A DNA stretch of 64,000 nucleotides from Sciurus carolinensis. Lineage: Eukaryota; Chordata; Mammalia; Rodentia; Sciuridae. The stretch is taken from contig NC_062219.1 in NCBI RefSeq assembly GCF_902686445.1, positions 145,992,057 to 146,056,056 on the forward strand. The letters run 5' to 3'. The position numbers and the translations under genes were made by a program. Below the pieces are notes generated by a model. It was given only the letters and a program-made list of their open reading frames with translations, had not been told where the DNA came from and made no database searches. Every line of letters begins with the position of its first letter. The stretch's first letter is position 1. Positions 26,566 to 38,665 of this stretch are shown here, in pieces.

Positions 26566-26740
26566 GGAGCTGGGCATGGTGTAATCCCAGGGAGGCTGTG
26601 GCAGGAGCAACGCAAGTTCAAGGCCAGCTTCCGTAACTTAGCAACGGCCCTATGCAAATTAGTTAGACCCTGTCTCAAAAAGGGGTGGGGATGTGGCTCA
26701 GTTTTGAGTGCCCCTGGGTTTCATCCCCTGTACCAAAACA
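26566..26740 (+). mobile_element. B1-ID composite SINE
   Basis: GGAGCTGGGCATGGTGTAAT shows a small deletion compared with other copies here. GGGGTGGGGATGTGGCTCAG and a CCCTGTACCAAAACA end follow. Confidence 0.78.
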
Positions 26741-27851
26741 AATATGTTTTGTTAGATCAGGTGTGTTTACCCGATGTGGCTGAACAAACCCCAAATGATA
26801 GACATGGTGTGTGATGCATGGTGTGGCTACGGAATTGGGTGGATTAGATGGTGTATTTTAATATGTAAGTGCTTGACCTTATCAAAATTCATATTTTGAA
26901 TTATAGAGGGGTTATGTCGATGATCCCTGTAATGTACTACTTTAATAATTTCCCTTCAGTTTTAATTTTAAAAAGGTGTCTAACTCTTGTCATGAAAGTA
27001 TTTCTGGTTCCTTTTGGGAATATCCACAGAAAAGTCTGCAGGAGAGTAAACTCAGTACGGCCTCTTGCGCCAGCTGGAGACTACTGTCGTTCCCATGTCT
27101 TGCCAAGCGCACCTTCCGTGCACAAGCATGGCTTAAAATTCCTGAAATGACCTTGGATTGTGTTTTGGTTTCTGTGTCTCATACCTGCCTGCCTTGTGGC
27201 CTGTTCCATGTTGTGGGTGTTTCCTAATTTGATAGTGACAGCTGATGATGCATGTCCTCAGTTAAATCTCTGCCGGCTCTGAAGCCTCTTCAGGCCAGGT
27301 TGATGGGAATTGGGACCTGCATTCTTATTTCAGGTCATCTTATTTGGTGCTGATTCCAAATAGAGCTTGTGGAACCCTAAACCTCATGCCCAACGTGGGA
27401 TGTTCAGTCAGTCCGTCACCCTCGGGTGACAGCAGCACAGTAGGGGTAGAGATGGCAGTCTTTAGTAAGCTCATTACTTACAGGGGAAAAGTCAGGTTGC
27501 AGAAATAAAGAAGGAATCAAACCAAAGACCTGGTGGTGATGTTTGTGGCCATGTGGAACACACGCCATTCTTTCTCCAGTCCCCAGTGATGAGCTTTATT
27601 GGTTTCTGCGCTAGTTTGGAATATCGAGGAGGGTAGGTGGTGAGGGTGGGGAGGCAGGAATGAAGTTCTCTGTCCTTTGGGATCACTAGCAAACCCGGCT
27701 TCCTGTCTCCTAGAGGCCCCACTCAGTGTCTTCCTGGAAGTGGGCACCTGTACTCTTAATAGTGGGCCTAGCGTGGATGCGGAAACATGCCAGCTGGTCC
27801 TGCTGGGTTAAAAAAAGCTTCAGTGTTTTTTTATGTTTTATTTTAAACAAT

Positions 27852-27993
27852 TGGTGTTGTGGTGGCGCACGCCTCTAATCCAGCAGCTTGGGAGGTGGAG
27901 GCAGGAGGATTGCAAGTTCGAGGTCAGCCTCGGCTGATTCAAAATAAAGAAAAGGGTCTGGGGATGCAGCTCAGAAGTTAAGCCCCCCTGGGT

Positions 27994-27998
<5 letters not shown>
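27852..27998 (+). mobile_element. B1-ID composite SINE ending in poly-T
   Basis: GTGGTGGCGCACGCCTCTAA, GGAGGTGGAGGCAGGAGGAT and TCTGGGGATGCAGCTCAGAA are clear. The B-box region GGGTTCAA runs straight into a T27 tract (27998-28024) instead of the expected A-rich tail. Confidence 0.75.

Positions 27999-28024
<26 letters not shown>
27998..28024. repeat. T27 homopolymer
   Basis: An unbroken run of 27 T directly after the truncated ID half of the preceding SINE. Confidence 0.95.
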
Positions 28025-28029
<5 letters not shown>

Positions 28030-31000
28030 CTGCCTTATGGTACTTAAGCCCATCAGCCAAGTTTGGAGAGGCCTTTTCCTTTCCTGCTTGTCATGCCCTG
28101 GAGTTTCCAAGGGAGAGGATGGAGTGAGCAGGTGGCAGGGCCCCCTCTCCCTGGTGGCTTCCAGGGGCCACACCTCTCTTGCCGGAAGCGCGATCAGCAT
28201 CTTCTGGGTCTGGTCTGCGTGGGGAGAGGGTTTGTGTGCGCGGTGTGTGCCACCGCTCGTTCCCGTCACCCGTCTCGTTGTTCTTAATGAGTTCTGTCTT
28301 CCTCTCTTTGTTCTGACTATAATTATTAAGAGATTTAAGAGCTTAATGCAGCAGAGCAGTGGCAGGTTAAATGATTCTCTTATTTACATTTTCCTCTTTA
28401 TGGGGCACTGCAGATGAGGGGTCTCCCATAGGGGACTCCTGAAGCTTGCGCACAAACGCACACCGATCGTTCTGCGGACCGTGACTGTCACGCCGTTCAG
28501 CATCCCAGCTTGGCCAGGCAAGAAGAGCCTTTTAGGGGGATTCCCAGTACCCATCCTTGCCGTCAGCCATTGTGAGGCAGTGCTGTCTTGTTTTGGGATG
28601 CCTGCCTTTTGTTTCCCCTGTCTTACAAAATCTTCCGTGATCAGCTGTCATTCATTCGCTCATTAATTCAGCAAACCTTTATTGAACCCTTTTTATATGC
28701 TAGACACTTAGAAAACAGAGATTAGGCACAGGAAAGCAGAAGCGGGGGGTGGTGGAACAGCGGAGGTGTATGGGTGTTGAAGGTGCTGGGGCGGGCAGGG
28801 TGCGCCTGGTGGAGGCAGGAGGGACTCTGTTCCTGAGTGGCTGGGAAGGGGCCTTCCAGGTGGCTCTCCTAGAGTGTATCCGAAGGCTTTGGGGCTGGGG
28901 AGAAATGCTGCGGAAGCCTCCATGGGGCGGCTTGCTGTTAGGAGCAAGGACACAGGCCACGTCCCGCAGCCCCCAGGCTGGACGTACCACTGAGGCTCTT
29001 CAGCTGAGAGAGGACTGGATCTGCCCAGTGGGTTGGGAAGATGACCCTGGTGCTCTCCTGAAAGTGACCGAGGCGCCCAGGAGCCGGTTTTGGGGGTGAT
29101 TGTACAAGTGAGGCAGAGGGCGAGTAGGAGGCTTCCGTCCTTGTCGGCCGAGCAGCCCCTTAAAGCGGGTATTCAGTCTCTCTGCACACATCTGCTGGGG
29201 GGTTGGGGTAAGGTGGCACCGGGTGTGGCGCAGCCCCTGAGGTGCTGGGGTCGCCATCCAAGTACCTTTCCTTGCTGTTTCTCAGTGGTTTCTTCCCTAC
29301 AGACGTGTTGGGGAAGAAGAGGATTAGACTTGAGAACAGAATGGACTCAGGTAAAAGACCCCCGAAATCACTGCGGGTAATAGAAGAGCCAGTGCACTGT
29401 GGAGTCTCCCCTGAAGATGGTCGTGGGCCTTTGGCAAGGAGCACATAGTTTGATTTATTACTGGCCTTGGGTGTCGAGGAGGAGAATTATAAGTAGGGCA
29501 AATGCAGAAGTCTGGGGTGATTTAGAGGTCACAGAATGAAAGGGGATTAACCTGCTAGAAAGCAATTAAGCAGTCTCCCAATTGCAAGGAGCGCCATGGC
29601 ACTGGTAATGAACTTCCCTGAGCAGAATGGGAATACTCCACATTACACATGCTCTTCGGGGAGGAAGGCACATGGTCACGGTGATACACACTCTCCCGTG
29701 GTCCCTTCTGCAGGGTGTTGCATCTTAATTTTTGAGAACAGCAACAATGAGAGTGGAGTTGTCACTGCCCTGGGGGTTTCTGTGGCCACCCTGCCCTCTG
29801 CTTTCTCCTTATCAAACCAGCTCTCTCTGCTTGGTTTTCCCCAGTGTCTCGGTTCTGCTGAGCAAGTGATTTATTTGCTCGGATAGTTTATCAGCTCATA
29901 ATGAAGAAATATGAAACCTTGGGATTCTTGATGTGAGGAGGAGAAGGATGAATCCCTTTTAATTGCTCTGTGACCTTGATCAGCAGAGGCGCCAAGACGT
30001 TTGGCTCTGAGGGTTGGCCTTGCTCCAGGCCAGCTGGCCTCTGCCCAGGCCTGCTCTCCTGGAAGGTCGAGCAGGCTTCCTGCCCCACCAGGGCTGCTGG
30101 CGCAGGCTCAGCATGTGGTCAGAATCCTCGCTGGCCTCACTGTGTACAGAGAGATCCTTCAGTAGTTCTTAAGCTTTACGAAACCCATTAAGACAAGGCA
30201 AGTGGGGAAAGCCCTTGATGCTGTGGGGGTTTCATTCCCTGGATGGCTCTAAAGTCCCAGGTGTCCCTGTCCTGCAGAAAACATGGCGAGTGTTCAGTGT
30301 GGGGATCCGAGGAAGCTGCCTTGGCTTTCCAGGGCACATACAGACTTGGGTGGTCTGCAGAGACTGTAGGTTGGTGAATTTCCCTTTCCCTGTTTTAACA
30401 TGTCAGTTCAAGATGGCTAGAAAGGATGTAGATGGAGCCCCGTCTTGGCTGTGCCTGGTGTGATCTGTGTGTTGCTAAGATTAAGGGAACCTCGGACCTC
30501 CTGACATCAGATGGAAGTGTGCTCCTGTATCTGTTAAGCCACCTGTGTAGTGGATATTGGGAAGGACTGGAGGGGTGTTCCAGGTTTTAATTTCTGAGGT
30601 GACAGATCAGCCTGAGTGGGCTGTTGGGGGGTAACTGGTACCCATCATATTCTCATTGCTGACTCCCTTGTATTTAGGGTCTTGCAGATAGAACATGTTC
30701 CCTAACGTAGGAAATTACCCATTTTGGGGATCAGAGAGACATACCCGTGTGTGTGCACACTTAGGCCAGTGCCCAAGCTGAGCCCTCTGACCGAAAACTT
30801 GTTACTTTATCTGTCATTCTTCGAAAAAGACCTTTGTGTAGCCGACCTGTTCTCTCATGTCCTCGCTCTCTGGAGTTTTCTAACCACTGAATTCACTTTG
30901 CGTGTCTAGTCTTCCTAGATCCTGGCCACAGCCTGCTTACCTTTCATCTGGGGAAGTTCCCTCACCACGCAGGGTGTGAGGTCTTACAGCCGTGAGCTGC

Positions 31001-31699
31001 CTGGCACCTGAGCCTCTCAAGCAGCCCAAGGCCACCACTCCAGCGTGAGTTGCTTGGGTGATTTCGTGTCCGCTGCCTGGCAGCCTTTGGGGTCCGGAGA
31101 CCCGCTGTGTCTGAAGACATAGGTCACATGCATTCTGCAGGCAGAAAACCAAGTCTCCTGATACGAAAGTGACCGCTGGAGTGAAGCCTTCATCTTGGAG
31201 TTCTGGAGTCTGTGCAGTGCCTTTCTATGGTTGGCATATTTTTTTGATATGCATGTATTAAAGGGAAGCCTGGTTCCATGATGGGCATGATTGACAGGCA
31301 GCTCCTCCTTCAGTAAGATGCAGGCGCTCCCTTTGTGTGTGGCCTTCAGTGTGGAGGACTGTTACCCCGAAGCCTGCTGCACATATGCCTGTTGGTGTCT
31401 TGGGTGACTTTAGGTGAACACCTTAATTTTACCACATTGTTAATGTCTTCAGGAGAAGTCCCAGCTGTTCTGTTGGTACAGTGGAGGTACATCGCTTAAT
31501 ACTTGAATGTGAACACCTTAAGGAAAGTCAGAGCGCTTGGAGGGTCTGGATGTGGCAAGTAATTTTAGGATAGTATGCCTGTGTTCAGGTGATGCTTGGC
31601 AAACCCTGTTGTGAATTCTTCCCTTGGGAGTTGTAGGCTGACCTGGAAGGACCAGCGAGATGTCCACGCAGCCTGCTGTAGCTGCCCTGTGGTGTCTGC

Positions 31700-31700
<1 letters not shown>

Positions 31701-31739
<39 letters not shown>

Positions 31740-31750
31740 GTGTGTGCGCG
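31701..31750. repeat. (TG)n microsatellite with GC interruptions
   Basis: A TG run ending GTGCGTGTGTGTGTGCGCGG, about 50 bp. The alternating purine-pyrimidine pattern is typical of Z-DNA-forming tracts. Confidence 0.95.
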
Positions 31751-34092
31751 GAGCATAGACCTGAGGCCTCTTTGGGTCCCTGGTGTGTAGGACAGTGCTG
31801 ACACCAACATGGTTGGATTAATGCTCTAGGTAGCTGTATTGCTTCTCCTCCTGGGATGGAGCTTCCCTCCTCCTCCAGCTGGAGATCGAGGTAACTCTCC
31901 CTCTTGCCTCTCCTTGGTACCTACCAGTTCCCTCTGAGTTTCATGTTTTAAATCAAATGAGATAATAAGGACTGATTGCTTTCCCTTCTCTGTGCATCCT
32001 AAGGTTGATTCCTGAGGAATGCCAGCTCACTGGGCCTGCCCTCGTGGTAACTGGGTCAAGCACTGGAATTTGACTCTCCAGCTAAATGATTGCCTACAAG
32101 GGAATCCCTTTAGGGTCTTTCCAGGACAGATCTGAGCTATGTTTAGTTTGTTAAGATTAAGAACTGGTCGAGGGAGGGAAGATAATGGGAAGGAGGGTTT
32201 GTCTGTGTACATAATTCATGGAGAAGAATCCAACTTTATAGAAACCAAAGCCCAAATTAGAGAAAGCAAGCTTTTGGATTAAAATGATTTCTGTTGTGGT
32301 TGTAACATGCCACAGTTTGATTTTTGTCCAGATGAAAACATTTGGTTTGCACTTCAGTAAATATTGTGGAGACATTGCCAGCTAATTCTGAAAAGTAATG
32401 AAATACGGCTTTGGCAAAGCGCAGATGCATGCCGTACTCCTGATTCCTCTTATCTGATCCAAGTTCAGATTTTTTTTTCACATTTGCTAATGCACTTGAA
32501 TAATCAGGGCAGAAAATATGCTTGTAATTTTAATAGGAAACTGTATTTGTCATCATTGAGTATAAAATACACAGTCCTGTGTCTGTGCCTTGCGCGCACC
32601 CCCCTACCCCCAATAAAAAAACTGCTCATTGATCTTTCATTGATGGCTTCTTTAAGACTACAGCTTGTACAGGAGAGAGATGATGCATTTCCATGTGATG
32701 AGTCAGCCTCTCTCATGACCTTGATGTCATGCAGGGGGTTGTGTCTGAACATGGAGAATCCACCCTGAGAATGAAAGGGCTGTGGGGTCCCTGAACCCTT
32801 CTCAAGACCCCCTTGTTGTCACCATCCTTGCTGCTGTTCTGATCAGTGGGTCGGTAATCCTGCCGTGGGAAGTTTCTTCCAAAGGTGTTTCCTGTTGTGA
32901 ATCCCTGGCTCCTGCTTCTCTGTCCTCACTGCCCTGGGTGCTCCACCCAGCGAGCTTTTCAAAGGACTGTCCTGCCTGACATTTGGAGGAATTAAGTTTC
33001 TTTAATAGAACTCCCAGTTATGATGCCGACCCAGTCTGCCAGCATCTGTAAGTGGTAAAGCATCGGCAGAGAAAGATTAAAAATGACTTTGTGTGACCAA
33101 ATGGTGGATTAATCCACCAACAAGGTCAGAACTCCCACAATTCAATCATTGCCCCCAAACCCCACCTCTCCCCTTTACTGTATTGGGACCTTGATTTTAA
33201 CACATGAGCTGCAGGCGCTCCAGATCCAAAGCAGGGCGTGTAGTAAGAGATGATTTGACTGGTTTTGCCCTGACAAAGCAAGAGGCTGCTGTGGCTTCAT
33301 TTTGGCTGGTACTGTGGTTTCTTAGAGTCCGGAGCGCTGGTTTGGTCTCTGTCTGTTTGCAGATGAATATGCACTATGGAATATGGACTGTTGGGAGTTA
33401 GTCCTTTGTTCCTGTGTCTGTTGGATTAGCTGGTTGGTGAGGTGCAGAGGAGGGCCCAGCCCAGTTCTGGGTGGCTGTGCTTCCCTGGGCAGCTGCTCAT
33501 GGTTGGTGAATCCCTCCTGTTAAACAGGCAGCGAATGGATTGGCCATAGCATCTTGGAGAAGGATGCATGAAGGACAGGTTCCATCCAGCTCAGAGGGAC
33601 ATTGTTGTCTTCAGTACTTGCAAGAGGAAAGAGTGTGTCCAAGATGGCTGTTGAACTGAGGGAACTTCTCTCCGGTGGTGAACTGACTCCACACCTGGAG
33701 CTCATTCCTTTTCTGCCATCTTCCTTCTCTTGGAAGGCTGTGTCTGACCCATCTGGGTTTTGTACCTCTAGGTCCAGGCCAACATTTCCATCATCCAAAG
33801 TCAATCACCTTTTAGGTTGAAGGCAGTCTGCTTTTACCCCCGGTGTGCCCATACTCAGAGGAGATCCTGTCGTTGGGCATCTCTAACTGGGTGATCACGT
33901 TGCTTTCTGCAAAGCCTTCAGTTTGAGAGCAAGTTCCTTGGAGGGTCCATCCACTCCTCTCCATTGGTCCTGCGCTTCCTGTCTTTGATTTTTCTTAGCC
34001 TTCGACCTGCGAAGGAGATGTGAAAACAGGCTCATTCATAAGATTGGCTGTGTTCTTCTTGTTTTGAAGAAGTTGCCTTGTGTAACGAAGGC

Positions 34093-34468
34093 TTAAGTAT
34101 GGTGTAAGTGTGTGTCCCCCAGAGATTCATGTGATTAGAGGTTTGTTCTCCAGGGCTGTGGATTGGGAGGAGGTGAACTTTAAAAGCTGTGGCCAAGCTG
34201 TGGTCTGTAGGTCTTGGTGGGGACCCTGTCCCTGAAAGGCTTGAGTAGCTCTTGTGGACCTGTTGGTAGCTCGTGGAGAGGGTTGTTATAAAAGGAGCAA
34301 GCGTGTCCCACTGGACTCTGCTTCCTGACTCCCCAGAGCAGTTTTTCTCTTGCCAAAGCCTGCACCTGTTCATACAGTTTGAACTTCCAGAACTGTGGGA
34401 AATCACACCCTCACCCCCGTAGTAGTCTGTCAGGTGTTTTGCCACAGTAACCGAAGCTGACTGATGCA
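34093..34468 (+). mobile_element. MaLR-like LTR (old retroelement LTR)
   Basis: GTGTGTGTCCCCCAGAGATT with CATG at the start, then TTATAAAAGGAGCAAGCGTG, then TTCCAGAACTGTGGGAAATC and an end near CAGTAACCGAAGCTGACTGA match the order of MLT/MST-type LTRs. There is no internal coding sequence, so this is a solitary, diverged LTR. The long antisense ORF across it has no recognisable protein. Confidence 0.5.
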
Positions 34469-35269
34469 TGCTTCCTTTACAGCAGCGTGAAACCCACGCT
34501 GAGCATGCACTTGTTGGGTCTCGGGACGCAGACTTGCCTTCGCCCCATTCTCTCTTCGGCATTGCGGGTTTAAGGAACGCGAATCGCTGCGTGCTGCTTT
34601 GGTAGGATTTGAGTTTTATACAAACTGTTAGGTGGAAGTTAATTCCTTGCTTATTTTTCACATGCTCCATCTGGATTTTTACCTGATTGTCTTGAAGTGG
34701 AACATTTTTATCAGATCTCTTTCCCCGTCTTCACGTCGCTCCTGGAGGCTTCGGCTGCCTTTTCTGCTGTGGGAGGAGGAGGCTGCAAGGGTGCTTCCTC
34801 CTCAGCACTTCTCCATCTCCTCCTCGCCCTCCTGGTTCCTGCCGCGCCTACACCACCTGTCCTCGGCGCCCCCTCAGGTGGTGTGGAATGTGGCAGGCTC
34901 CGAGTGTGCAGAAGAGGGCGCTTGAGCTGCAGGTGCCCAGACACCAGTCTCTGCTCTGTGGTTGGGTGCTGTTGTGTAACACGCAGCACTTTCCTTGGCG
35001 TGTGTGTGCGCGCGCGTGCGGGCATGCCAGAATGGGACGTGGATCTGTAACAGAAGATCTGGCTGTGGAAGGGGCCCTGGACATACCTGGGAACAGACCC
35101 TGACTGCATCCCCCTCTGGGGAAGCCAGGAAGCGTAGCTTCCTTTTTCCTAGTCAGTCTTGTGCTAATTGTAAAACTGTTTAGAACAAGAATTTGTACAG
35201 GTGGAAATGTAGCTAGATATTTTCTTCTTTCTTTTCTTGGGGAAATTCTTCTTTTGTTTTTGTCTTTTC

Positions 35270-35450
35270 TTTTTTTGGTATTGGGAATGAACCCAGAGCC
35301 CTTAACCACTGAACCCTTTTTATTTTGAGACGGGGTCTCACTGAATTGCTTAGGGCCTCACTAAGTCGCTGAGACTGACCTCAAATTTGCAGTCCTCCTG
35401 TCTCAGCTCCCTCAGCTGGGATTACAGGCGCATGTCACCATGCCCAGCTG
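35270..35450 (-). mobile_element. B1-ID composite SINE
   Basis: The antisense ID half (TTGGGAATGAACCCAGAGCC) is followed by the antisense B1 half (TTTTGAGACGGGGTCTCACT, then GGGATTACAGGCGCATGTCA). Confidence 0.82.
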
Positions 35451-36374
35451 TAAATTTTTAACTCTTTATTTACTGTCTCACTTTTGTTTGAAATGATTTC
35501 TCTGAAGTCTGTGTCAGGTTTAAGGACTTCTCTGGAGAACCTGATTATGAATGGAAATGATTATAGAGGAGAAATGAGCAAAGACCAGCCAAGGCTTGTC
35601 ACACGGATGCAGCTCCATTGTGCGCAGGGGCGCATTTGTGGCTGCGCTCGGAGCGGGGATGTGTGCAGACCAGCGGGTGGTGGGAAGGCTGCAGCAGAAG
35701 GCAGGGCTGGAGGCGCCTGTTAGTCTGCACCCTCAGCTGCTTGCTCATCCCTGTCTCCTTGTTAGGGGCCTGCAGTGCCCATGCTGGACAGGAGTGGCTT
35801 TAACCATTCCACGTGAAGTTTGACCTCCTTCTTTGGAGGGAGAGCACCCTGGCTGTTCGCATTCATCTTGATGTTGTGGAGAGTTCACTCAGGCGGGAGG
35901 GATGGGCAGGAGAGAGGTTTCACTTGCTCTCTTCAGTGCTTGGTGGGAGCTCTCCCAGAAACCCTGAGAGCGAAGAAGCTTGAAGATGACCTTTGGATTT
36001 TCGCAGCCTCTAGCCTACAGAGTGTACCAGCGACGCCATTGACCTCCTTCTGAAGCGTTCTTTTTAATGAGGAAAAACTGTTTGGCACTTCTGTTTGAAA
36101 AGGACCTTATTTTGGTGCTGTGTCCCCAAAGTACAGAAAGAACAGCATTGGAGACAGGGGGATATTAAGATGTAACGGAGTGAGGGTGTGGCTTCTTCTT
36201 TGAGGAGAATGTTTTGTTTTATTCTTAAATCCAGCACTTTGACTATCATTGTGCAGGAATGTATTTTAATAATTTTACATCCCATTAGCCTAATCATGTC
36301 AGAGTAGCTTCTAAGTGCATTAGGGTTTTGGAGAATCCGCATATCTCATTCTCTTGTTAGACTACAAGGCATGA

Positions 36375-36518
36375 TTTTTTTTTTTTTTTAATTTAAAGTA
36401 CATTTTTTAGTTGTTGATGGACCTTTATTTTATTTATTTATATGCAGTGCTGAGAATTGAACCCAGTGCCTCACACATGCTAAGCAAGTGCTATTCCACT
36501 GAGCCACAACCTCAGCCC
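36375..36518 (-). mobile_element. Extended ID SINE
   Basis: T-run, TTTTAGTTGTTGATGGACCT, GTGCTGAGAATTGAACCCAG and CACTGAGCCACAACCTCAGC. This is the same type as the copies near 2866 and 58660. Confidence 0.8.
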
Positions 36519-36551
36519 ATGTTATTTTCATAGAAGTAGAAAAGTTGGGGA

Positions 36552-36620
36552 GGAGCTGTTGGGGTGGCTTGGTGGCAGAGGGCTTGCCTAGCACGTGCAA
36601 GGCCCTGGCCCCAAACCAGC
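36552..36620 (+). mobile_element. ID-type SINE, degenerate
   Basis: GGTGGCTTGGTGGCAGAGGG and CTTGCCTAGCACGTGCAAGG follow the ID body, but the ends are lost. Confidence 0.55.
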
Positions 36621-36699
36621 CTGCAGAATGAATGTTAGATTCTGTTTTCATTACTTCCTTCTCTGATTGTCTTTTCTTTCATTTTAAAAGTCTAGTAAG

Positions 36700-36783
36700 G
36701 GGCTGGGGAGATAGCTCAGTTGGTAGAGTGCTTGCCTCGCAAGCACAAGGTCCTGGGTTCAATCCCCAGCACCCAAAAAAAAA
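36700..36783 (+). mobile_element. Young ID SINE with intact Pol III boxes and target-site duplication
   Basis: The body GGGCTGGGGAGATAGCTCAG continues to the B box GGTTCAATCC (36756-36765). The A box is TAGCTCAGTTGG (36712-36723). An A tail follows. The exact 14-bp duplication AAAAGTCTAGTAAG lies at 36686-36699 and 36784-36797. The body is related to tRNA-Ala, so a tRNA finder may flag it, but the A tail and duplication show a retroposon. Confidence 0.92.
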
Positions 36784-36992
36784 AAAAGTCTAGTAAGTTA
36801 AATGCATAATGCAGACTAGTCTCTTCCTTGGCAGGAATATTTTGTTAAAAGGTCACAAATGAAGTTGTATTTTCTGGGGAATACTTGAAAATTAAATTAC
36901 AAGTGGCAGTTGGATGAATAGCTTTGTTTCATGCTGAGGGTTGGGTTCGCGGCTTCCTGCCTCCGCCGGGGTGCTCCTTTTGGAAGGGGTGA

Positions 36993-37361
<369 letters not shown>

Positions 37362-37819
37362 TGAAGAGGAGTGCGACGTGCAGGTTAAGAGGAACCTGCC
37401 AGAGGGGACGGGTCTGATGGGGCGTGGTCGGCAGGGCGATGACTGTGACCCGGGTGGATGTGCTGGAGAGAGAGGACACCTTTCCTCCCGGGAAGTGAGA
37501 CAGCCCCTGGGAACTAGAACTATTCCCCGAGCGTTAGAGGCCAGGGGAGGCGGGAGACCGAGGGCAGGAATAAGAAAATCTGGCCGCCAGAGAGGGCAGC
37601 TCCTGTGATGCGCGGGCTGCGGGAAGGGCTGGCGGCCGGTCGCTGTACTGGAAAGGCCAGACCAAGGGTCGTGGTGGAGAGGGTTTCTGACCCGAGGAGG
37701 AGGAAGGGCGTTGAGCTCGTGAGTGTGGACAGGTTCCTGGCCAGAGGTCACCAGGAACGGAGTGTGGGTGGCGTCCCCCTCTGTGTGGGAGGTGACTTCG
37801 GTCGCATCCTTTGGTGCCC

Positions 37820-38665
37820 AGGTCCATTCTGGGAAGCACTAGTTAGGGGACACTGCCTAGCGAACCTCGCTGGGATCCATTCTGGGAAGCACTAGTTAGG
37901 GGACACTGGCTAGCGAACCTCGCTGGGGTCCATTCTGGGAAGCACTAGTTAGGGGACACTGCCTAGCGAACCTCGCTGGGGTCCATTCTGGGAAACACTA
38001 GTTAGGGGACACTGCCTAGCGAACCTCGCTGGGGTCCATTCTGGGAAGCACTAGCTAGGGGACACTGCCTAGCGAACCTCGCTGGGGTCCATTCTGGGAA
38101 GCACTAGCTAGGGGACACTGCCTAGCGAACCTCGCTGGGGTCCATTCTGGGAAGCACTAGTTAGGGGACACTGCCTAGCGAACCTCGCTGGGGTCCATTC
38201 TGGGAAACACTAGCTAGGGGACACTGCCGAGCGAACCTCGCTGGGGTCCATTCTGGGAAACACTAGCTAGGGGACACTGCCGAGCGAACCTCGCTGGGGT
38301 CCATTCTGGGAAACACTAGCTAGGGGACACTGCCGAGCGAACCTCGCTGGGGTCCATTCTGGGAAACACTAGCTAGGGGACACTGCCTAGTGAACCTCGC
38401 TGGGGTCCATTCTGGGAAACACTAGCTAGGGGACACTGCCGAGCGAACCTCGCTGGGGTCCATTCTGGGAAACACTAGCTAGGGGACACTGCCTAGTGAA
38501 CCTTGCTGGGGTCCATTCTGGGAAACACTAGCTAGGGGACACTGCCGAGCGAACCTCGCTGGGGTCCATTCTGGGAAACACTAGCTAGGGGACACTGCCG
38601 AGCGAACCTCGCTGGGGTCCATTCTGGGAAGCACTAGCTAGGGGACACTGCCGAGCGAACCTCGC
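37820..38665. repeat. Minisatellite: 16 tandem copies of a 53-bp unit
   Basis: Units begin at TCCATTCTGGGAA, at 37823, 37876, 37929, 37982, 38035, 38088, 38141, 38194, 38247, 38300, 38353, 38406, 38459, 38512, 38565 and 38618. The spacing is exactly 53 bp throughout, with no indels. Differences fall at a few fixed positions: GGAAGC/GGAAAC, AGTTAG/AGCTAG and CCTAGC/CCGAGC/CCTAGT. Every unit keeps TTCTGGGAA and the CpG-containing GAACCT(C/T)GC region. It lies about 0.6 kb after the acidic exon. Confidence 0.98.

Noticed and set aside
34032..34670. 212-codon antisense ORF
   Set aside because: It runs through a MaLR-like solitary LTR and flanking intron; no protein family resemblance.
36700..36783. 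tRNA-Ala-like gene
   Set aside because: A and B boxes are present, but the A tail and exact target-site duplication show an ID retroposon.
37820..38665. CRISPR-like array
   Set aside because: The units are contiguous with no unique spacers, and the genome is mammalian, so this is a minisatellite.
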